Of a stretch of DNA of 64,000 bases, positions 24,901 through 33,900 are shown in pieces. Source of the stretch: Acanthaster planci (lineage: Eukaryota; Echinodermata; Asteroidea; Valvatida; Acanthasteridae); NCBI RefSeq assembly GCF_001949145.1, contig NW_019091366.1, positions 1,771,373 through 1,835,372 on the forward strand, given 5' to 3'. Numbering within the stretch: the stretch's first letter is position 1; every line of letters begins with the position of its first letter. The translations under genes were made by a program, and so were the position numbers. A model generated the notes under the pieces. The model had not been told where the DNA came from. It ran no database searches and saw nothing but the letters and a program-made list of their open reading frames with translations.

Positions 24901-27900
24901 AAGGCTGCAGGGAGTTTAATTCTACCCTTCAAGTATCACTACGGGGAAAGTGGAAACATGATACTGTTTAACCAGGCCAGACTTCTGGATTTACAAGTAA
25001 TGCCTAAAGTGACAATTTCTTCTTGTGACAGAATTATTCATTTTTTAGCGAACCAATTTGTAAGGGGTGGTCAAGGGAAGATTCAAGGCAAAGAGAAAGT
25101 CAGTAACCAGTTTGGAATTTCCTCAATCAGCTTTACGTTGTCACATAAAATGACAGCAAATGGCTGTACAAAAAAAATAATTGAATTACCTACAACAAAA
25201 CAATCTTCATACATGTACATGTATTTCATAACGGCTTAGAATAAAGAAAGGTTCAGGAATGTTGGTTTCCCTGTTGGTACATGTATAGTGTCAGAACTTG
25301 TACAGAATCCACCACTGTTGACAAAGAACGTTTTTTTTAAATCTAACAAAAGGTGCATGACCACACACTTGTTTACAAGTCACCAAACTGCACGTAAAGC
25401 TTGCTCTTAAACTGATGAACACCAAACCAAACAACTACCGGTACAGTCAGATATAGCAGGCAAGTCAACTGAATCTTGCACCAAACAATTGTACAATTGT
25501 GCTTTGGGTAGTCTGTAAGCATGTACATGTATTTGGCCCACCCAGGGGGCACAGAAAACCCAAATATTAGTTGTTTATGACATCCATTTCAACAACGATG
25601 AATGGCGTCACTGAACCTAACGTCAGTGGATTGCAAAGAAATTGCCCCCCCCCCAAAAAAAACCTGCGGAGTTCAATTCTACACAGCTGAAAAAACCATG
25701 TGCAATGTCAGTACACAGTGTTAACGAAAGGTTTAAAACTACTTGTAGAAGTTGGGATATTGATAAATCCATAAAACAGCAAAGACAAGCAGTAGGTGTG
25801 GTGCAAAGTTTGTCTTTCCTGTTCACTGCCACACCGTCAGAGTTGCAGCATGATTTTAGGGAGTTAAGGAATCTATTTTGTGATAATCATGAGGAATATT
25901 GTGCTGTCGAAATGAATTAAACTCATGGACAAAATTTAACCTACCGGGTAACTAAATTCACTTTTACTGTGCGTTCATACTCATACAAATCATTATCAGT
26001 CACACACCTTCAGCCTCTTAATCCTTGGGTGACACTAATGAATGCAACAATATTGTGAGTCAACGGTAGGGTGAAAGCAGTGAAATATTGGTTCCTACCA
26101 GGTTCATAATGACTACTGTCATGTTGTCAGGTGCAACTATGAAAGATTCAACGTGTTTTTGGGCAATGCCTAGGCTTTAGAAATTCATCTATTGGAGTTT
26201 TACAAATGTGCAATGTAATTAGCATTTTCAACATGGTTACACATCAGGCATGAATACTGCACCAAATTTGGTCTGCTTTTTCAATGTTTTCACTAGATGA
26301 AACAAGCTATAATCAATTAGCACGAAAAGCGTTTAATTATTTCTATGCATGCTTATTGCTCAAGTATGTTCATATTCCTTGGCACAATAAAGATTCCACA
26401 TTTCAAGTCTGTGCTGCAATTGGAATGAAGATACAAGTATCTTTACCCAGTGTATAAAATTAGTGAAGACTGAGATACCGTATGTGTACACTGTCCAAGT
26501 AAGTATCAGGGTAAAAGACCTAAAAGGTAATGACTACATATTTTTAGAGGACGTAATTTTTGAAAAAAAAACAAACTGATATAACCAATAAATGGAAACA
26601 CTATTATATAGTTCACAGAAGACCTTGTCTGAACCCATGGTAAAAAGGACCATACGATATATCATCATCCTTCTCCAACTTCACATTAATAACAGCTTTA
26701 CACCATTCTTTTGATGAGAATATAAAGTTATACGGTCTACCAGATAGACTAAATAGATTTTTCAGTCCGAATCGGGGTCACAATCCAATTTTACTCCTCG
26801 CTGCTTTGGGATCATGTAAGTCACCCCCAAAACCCCAAACGCTAAGCCTAATACTGGACGGACAAAGGTACCAACTTATCGGACCAATGCAGCCATACAA
26901 TATGAACCAAACGGGAGGTTTAATAGAGGAATAACATCTCATGGGAAAAGTAATCAAAAGTCAAATCTTGAAGTTCGGGAAATTTACAAAACTCATCACA
27001 ATTCATTTATATGCTTATGATGAACAAGTCCATAATTTCCACACTACTTTTTGGAATGCCATCATTTCAATACGCCAAGGATAGTCAGCTGGTCACTCAA
27101 CTAAAAGGCTCTTTCATAAATGGTCTACCTGGTCAAGCTGGGAGCTAGAGCTTTGTTCACCATAATGCGGCTGGACAATCAAGGTATAAATTTTATTGTG
27201 GTAGGGGTTGGTAAAATGATCCATTAAGGCTTTTGCACTTATCACAAAATGAGCTCATAAAATTAGCATCAAAAAAGCAAGTGGGTGGTGATGGTGTTGG
27301 ACAATTGTGAAAAGTTACATGTACGTTGCAACTAAAAGTTAACCCAGCAATGGGAAGTTCTTTATAAACATTTTTCTCTTCCACAGGAATTCATTTTCAT
27401 TTCAAAAATGTGGAAACAATTTCCAATAAGGGGAAAAAATCTGTTGATCTTTTCACACAAGTGGAAAAATATTTCACATCTTTTCACCATGTGGGAAAAT
27501 ATTTTCACACTTTCTCCAAGTAGGAAAACATTTTCACGCCTTTTCAAAAAGGAGAAAATAGTTTCAAGCTCTGTGAAAGGTGAATAAGAATGAATGCGAA
27601 CATGAATTCTTTCCACAAAATTTCCCATTCACAATTAATGTTAACATTCAATTGTAATGTACTGTTCTGTATTTCAACTAAGATTTGAAACTTTGCATGG
27701 TGGCGGCTAGACTGAGAGAAGGTTCCAATTAGGGTTTCCCTGTTTATTCAGATGAGGCAACCCACTTTACTGATTTTAGTAACCACCTCACACTTAAAAT
27801 AGACAAAGGTGGAGGGAAAAAGCACAATAACTTAGTTTGAAATGGATCAGTTTTAAATTGTTGAGAATGGTTAAGAGAGAGACAGAAAACAAGATTGATT

Positions 27901-30900
27901 TACCCCGGTATTTTAGAGGGAAAAATGTGGACTACACAGAATTTATTTTAGGCCTTTTTGAAAAGACCTGGTTTTGTTTTAGGAACAAAAATTTTGGCCA
28001 AAATTGTTTGACCATCTCACACATATCAGTCCCTCAGGGGAAACCCTGGTTGCAGGTACACTATGGGGAATTAATCTTTTCTGTATGAGTGGTCATTCTT
28101 CTAAGAGTGCACATTACACGTACAGTACCTTACTTAAAGATTGAATCTGTTACACGGACGTAGCTGTGGAAATGATTTTTGTAATGAGAACATTTGTGAT
28201 GACAATCCATGCACACTATCCTACATACACCATCAACCTCAATTCCAGGGGTAAGCTACAAATCCATGGTTTATATACTGCGCATGCACTTCCACACACC
28301 AACTGAGAAAGATACATTGAATCAAACTTGTTTCAGGCTGAGACTTGTACTTACAACATCTGGAGAGCTTCTCTACAACTGCTTCAGATTTCTTCCTGAA
28401 AGAACACAGCACTTGAGCTAAACCAGCAGCTTAAAAACCTCCCCTTGCTTGTACATGTGTGCCCAGCATGTAATCCAGGTATTGTTGCCAATTCTTGGAG
28501 GAGAAATGCCCTTCAGCACAGAAGACTCCCTTGAAATCCTTGAGAGTTGTTATTCCGGTCTGGTGGACTAGGCAACATCCAAGCCCTCAACATACCGAAT
28601 CCCGTTGAAATCAAAGAGAGACATTTCAAGTAATACACTACAGGTGTATGTACCATCTCAAAAATAGATAATCCACCAGATGTACTCGCAGATGTACCCC
28701 TTGTAACTCAGAGCCCAAGTCTAACCTCAGTGATGAAAAGAACTGGATTTAATCCTGGGAAAAAGCTGAGCTCAAACAAGGTGTATATAGTGACTGCAGC
28801 ATTCTCAAATCTCTCAAAAACTCAAAATCCAACTTTCTAGGTTTCACTTGTCACATACACTGTGGTACACAGAACGACCCTATTTTTACTACGGTTAGTG
28901 ATGAAGTCAATAGGCGAGCTCTATGTAAACACGACCAACCAGTGATGGACAAACAACCTCACGATGACAGATCAAAGACGTGCTACGTTTGCATTAATAC
29001 ACTCCCCCAGAGTACGTAAACCCGGCACAAACTAGCCATAGATGGTCTTAACCAGCAACATCCCTTTAACAGGTCTCTGACCATAGCCCTATTATCAACA
29101 CAACAGTTGTCTTGTTTGCTTCTCTTAAGGCCTGAATGGATGAGGACTCTCTCTTTCTGTCCCTGTCAGTATTCCACTGCTTTAATTTGCATATTATTGA
29201 TCACAGCCATTGACACGCCTCCTCCATTTACTGGAGTCCACTTCTGAACAATAGAGGGCAGTAGATTAAGTTTTCTGGAAGGTTCTTTCAAAACTCTCAC
29301 TGGTTCTCAAGAGAGGGCAGCAAAGTGAGAAAAAGAGAAAGTTTTTTAAGTCTGACTATCTCAGAAAAATAGAGGGCAATAGACACACTAAAGGTTCCTT
29401 GAATGCATGAGGTTCTTCGAGACAGTTGGCTTGTTCTGGACAGTAGATGGCAGCAGACTAGGACACTGAAACAGCAGCTCCTTCCAACAATTGCATGTTT
29501 AAAATCACATCCATCACAAAACACTCAATGAAATACACAATTACACCCTTTTTACTAAAAATAAATGTTCAAACTTGGTCAACAGAGAAAAACTTAGAGA
29601 AAGAGCTCTGGTTACAATATTTGGAAACATCCACCATGATAAACTTGCCCAGTCTGAGAGCACAGGCACATCTCTTAAGACCCTAAATTCCCTAGGTGAG
29701 AGAAATAATTCAATTAAAACCGTGGGAGTGACACCTGTAATAGAATTAAAGCCTACCTTGACTGAGGTTCCCTTTTTTGCAGAGTACTCAGGTGGTCTGA
29801 ACTTACTATCCACTACATCTGTAGGAAAAAAGGGAAAAAACATTGATTTCATTGCGGAATATTTCCATTTTTCTAGTTACCATCTTTATTAAAATGAACT
29901 CAATACACGTATTACCAATACTGTGATTGGAGTGAAGGAATATATTGACCTGAAGTTAAAACTAAAATGATTATGTATTTGTTTTGCATTCAGCTATTTG
30001 GTTATTTTTAATTATAAAGGTATTTGAAGGTTTTCTTTAACACAAAATTGTTGCCCAAAACTAAAGACTGGAAAATCTCCACAAAATATTTGGAAACCAC
30101 AAGTAGACTTCAAGAATAAGGCCTGGTGAAGGCATTAAACAGTTACAGCAAATGGCTTTGTTTTAATGAATTGTAACAATGTTTAAAGAGTGATTTTCAA
30201 GCAGAAAAATTTTCCAAAGAGGTGTTTCATTTTGACTCAGCACCTAAAGACATTTCTTTGATCAGTCCTAATAAGACAGTTGTGTACCTGTAACTCATGA
30301 GGCAGCACGCCAACATGACCGGTACAGTCGTACATATAAGGACCAATTTGTATTCCCTCAACCCATCTGTACATTTATGTCATGTCCAGGGGTATTCATT
30401 GACTCTGATTCTTTGGTTGCTATGGCAACCAGTGGATCGTTTACATACCTGCCATTTGATTTATGTAAGAGTTCCATTAGCCTATGTGGAGTTCATAGAG
30501 ATCAACCAAAATTGGACAAGTCCTAAAAGCATCTTGATAAATGGTTTAAATACACCAACGTAATGCTGAATAGGTGTGACTTTCACCCCTCAGTTCGGTT
30601 AAAGGTGTGAACTTTCAATTTGCCGAATTTTGGGGGTGAGACTTTGTGACACGTTTCAAAAGTGAGACATGACTTGATCTAGTTTGAGGGAGTGTGTACT
30701 TTGATCCTCCATGCATGTACCGCTAGGAAATCTTAATGATAGACGGTTACACTTTTGACCCTTTACTGTTGCTCACAAAAGAGTGGCAATTGGTGTAAAG
30801 TTTGGACACACACATATATTTGGATTTACTTCAAATTATAAATTTGTCTTCATTTCATTTTCAATTAGTTCATGAGTAACTTATGAAAAATCTCCTTCAC

Positions 30901-33900
30901 CTGTTTAATCTAGCAGGAAGTTACGACACTGTCATCAATCAACATCTCTACAATTACTACAGTGACTTACAACTCCTAAGAGAACAGGTTTCAGGTGACA
31001 TTCCCTGGAGTGGCTCCCCTCGTTAGAAAAGCCACAACTTCACACGAGATTAAACTGTAAAAATGATTTAGTGGCAAGTTTAGGCCAGCAGGCCGCCAAT
31101 GTTTAGGCCACTGGCTCGTAAAGCCTGAAATATTTACGAGTTTTTGCTGCATTACTTCACAAACACCTCCACATTTACACACTCAGACCCCTTAGCCCAT
31201 AGATAGCTGTAAAGTTGGTTTGTGCACATTGTACATCTATAAAGGAACCAATTGATATGTTACCCATGGATTTGAATAAATATGTAAATAATGCCGTGTA
31301 TCATTTTTTTAATTTTCAAACTACATAACCATCATGAATAAACTTTCTGTATTAATATCAACAGTGATTATGTCCCTAGTTCAATTTTTGTTGTCATGGA
31401 TTTTTTTATATTTTTGATGTTAGGAACTTTTACCAGGACTACATGTAACTTTAATTCCTGGCTGTAAAACAATCTTCATCCAACATCCAACTGTACCCCT
31501 TGGTGCTACAATTTCTTTTCAAAAGTATCATGGAATTATCTAAACACAGGAGACAAAACCAACAGCAAACAAACTTCCTCCATTGACAAAATGAAGGTTG
31601 TTTCCTCCCTGGGGAATTAATGTTTTGGGACTACACAAAGATCAGTCCCCAACTAAACCCTAGTTGATACTTCTCAATGAATTGAAATCCACACAACTAT
31701 TCATCCAATTGGACCGAGCTTGACCAGTGACAGTCTTTGGGTCTTTTCATCCTCTAGACTGGTCAATATCCCTCATGGCCAATCTCCTTCAATCATCCTG
31801 ATCAGCCCTTATCAATCCGTGAATGAATCCCTAATTGCTGTTACTGTCTGCAGGTTTTAGGCTTAGGGGAAAATCAGACCACCCTTTGCGTTTGTGTAAA
31901 GAAAAGGACAGTCTTCGATTCAACAACTATTTCAAAAATGTTTGTAAACATTACATTTAAGAATGCATCTACATGGGCATAGAAGAGCATTGAAAAAGAC
32001 AATGAACAGCCAGCCCACGACACATGTATGGACGTATTCATGGTCTATGTATCTCTGACCATTATGTACATGTAATTTACATGTATCCTGCATCACCTTT
32101 CATTTTATTAGTACTGGTAATTCTGCCTTGCTCCCATATCGTCCTTGCCTTGCTCCCATATCGTCCTTTGTTTGATTTGTACAAATTGTTTTGATTTAAC
32201 TGCATATTTCCCCTGTATTAACCTCGATTTTCTTTTTAATTTTACCCTCAGTACATTTCTTTCTTGCTGCAAAGCATACAAATTGGTGATTTGCAAGGAG
32301 GCCAGGAAAACAAGGATGCTGCTTTTAACACAATATCCTACATTAACAGTGAATCATACATGTAGATAATCCAGGAAGGAATTACCATATCCCTACAGGT
32401 GCCCAATTTGAGTGATTTGCAACCCTGACACCTGTGACCATGACTACATGGAAGACCCCTTCTCCTCCCCCCTCCCCCCCAAAAAAAATTACCTTAAAAG
32501 GTCCAGGATATTGAAATACAGGCAGACAAAAAAACTGCATGAACATGTAAACGTGCATAGAATTAAGATACCTGCAAAAAAGAAATCACACAAAAGAATC
32601 CTAGAGGCATTAACTCTCTGCTCAGGGTAAACAGTGTCAAATAAACCACTTGATTCTAAACCTTACTATAAAAGCATCTTGGTGCCACACAGTTCACCTT
32701 GAACTATCGATAGTGGCTGAAATACATGTACATGTACACAGAATTGTTGGGCTACACAGACTTTGAAAATTGGTTAATTACAATTGACATGCATTACATG
32801 TAACCTGTGAGGTGGCCTAAATTTATGGTAAATCCCATGAAAAGGATTAGGTGGATTTCAAGAGAATGGGAACCCAAGCAAAGCTGGGTTTCCATTCTGC
32901 AGGATCTGTTGTCTGGACTCCTGACCTCAGCCAGGACAAGGTCAGGGGTCGGTGTGATTATTTAAAGGAAAACTAACCTAGCTTGACAATTAAAGAGTTG
33001 AACTTGGTGACACTTTTAACAAAAGGAAGTGGAAAATTTCACACAAGAAACCAAACAGTGGGACTGTGTGCTTGTATAAGGAGTTACACATATACAGGTA
33101 TTCTCAACAATGAACCCAAGCCCTAAACACTAACTTATTTAACACTTTTGCCAAAAGTAATACACAAAAAACCAATAATTCCATTCCATTAAAAAAAAAT
33201 TATTACTCCATAGAGGAAATTACATGTACATTGCTCACCAGTTTAGAGAAACAGAAAACTTATTTGCAAGAAAATTGAAAAGAACACAGGAAAATTTGGG
33301 AATATTAAATATGCAATAATGTGAGGTTACTGTTACTTCAGTAGGGCAATAAATGAAAGAAAGCCGAATTTCATTCACGTATTTAATCATGATACCGGTA
33401 ACTGGCATTGACAATGAACAAGTATCAAAGGAAATGTCAGAGTACATGTAAATACCACTTTTACAACCTGGGGAGTCAGGTTGGTGTAGTGGCTCTTTCC
33501 TCCCCTTCCACCTCTGTGACTCGGGTTCGAATCACACCTAGGTCAGCATGTGGATTGGGTTTTTCAGTCCCTGCCTGATTCCGTGGGTTTTCCCTTAAAA
33601 ATTTATCTGGGATTTTCCACCTCTAAAACTGAATATTTCTTTCACTGTCTCCTTCACTGGCACTTCATCCTGTGATTAGCGCTAAATACACCGTTAGATG
33701 ATTTACATATTATTCAACAATAAACAGCATTTTCTGTTTATCTCAGAATCTATATACATTATACATACTGGTAGCTGTAACCTTTACCTGTGTGTGCATC
33801 ACATACACTTTCATTTTATAGTTAAATGAAGGTGTGACACCAATCGTAAATCAGAAAATCAAGCTGACCTAGGATTGTGGGCCTACCAGGCAAAAAGTAC

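Noticed and set aside
33471-33540. Functional tRNA gene
   Set aside because: A and B boxes are present, but the arms do not pair into a full cloverleaf that I can see, and a SINE-type body follows.
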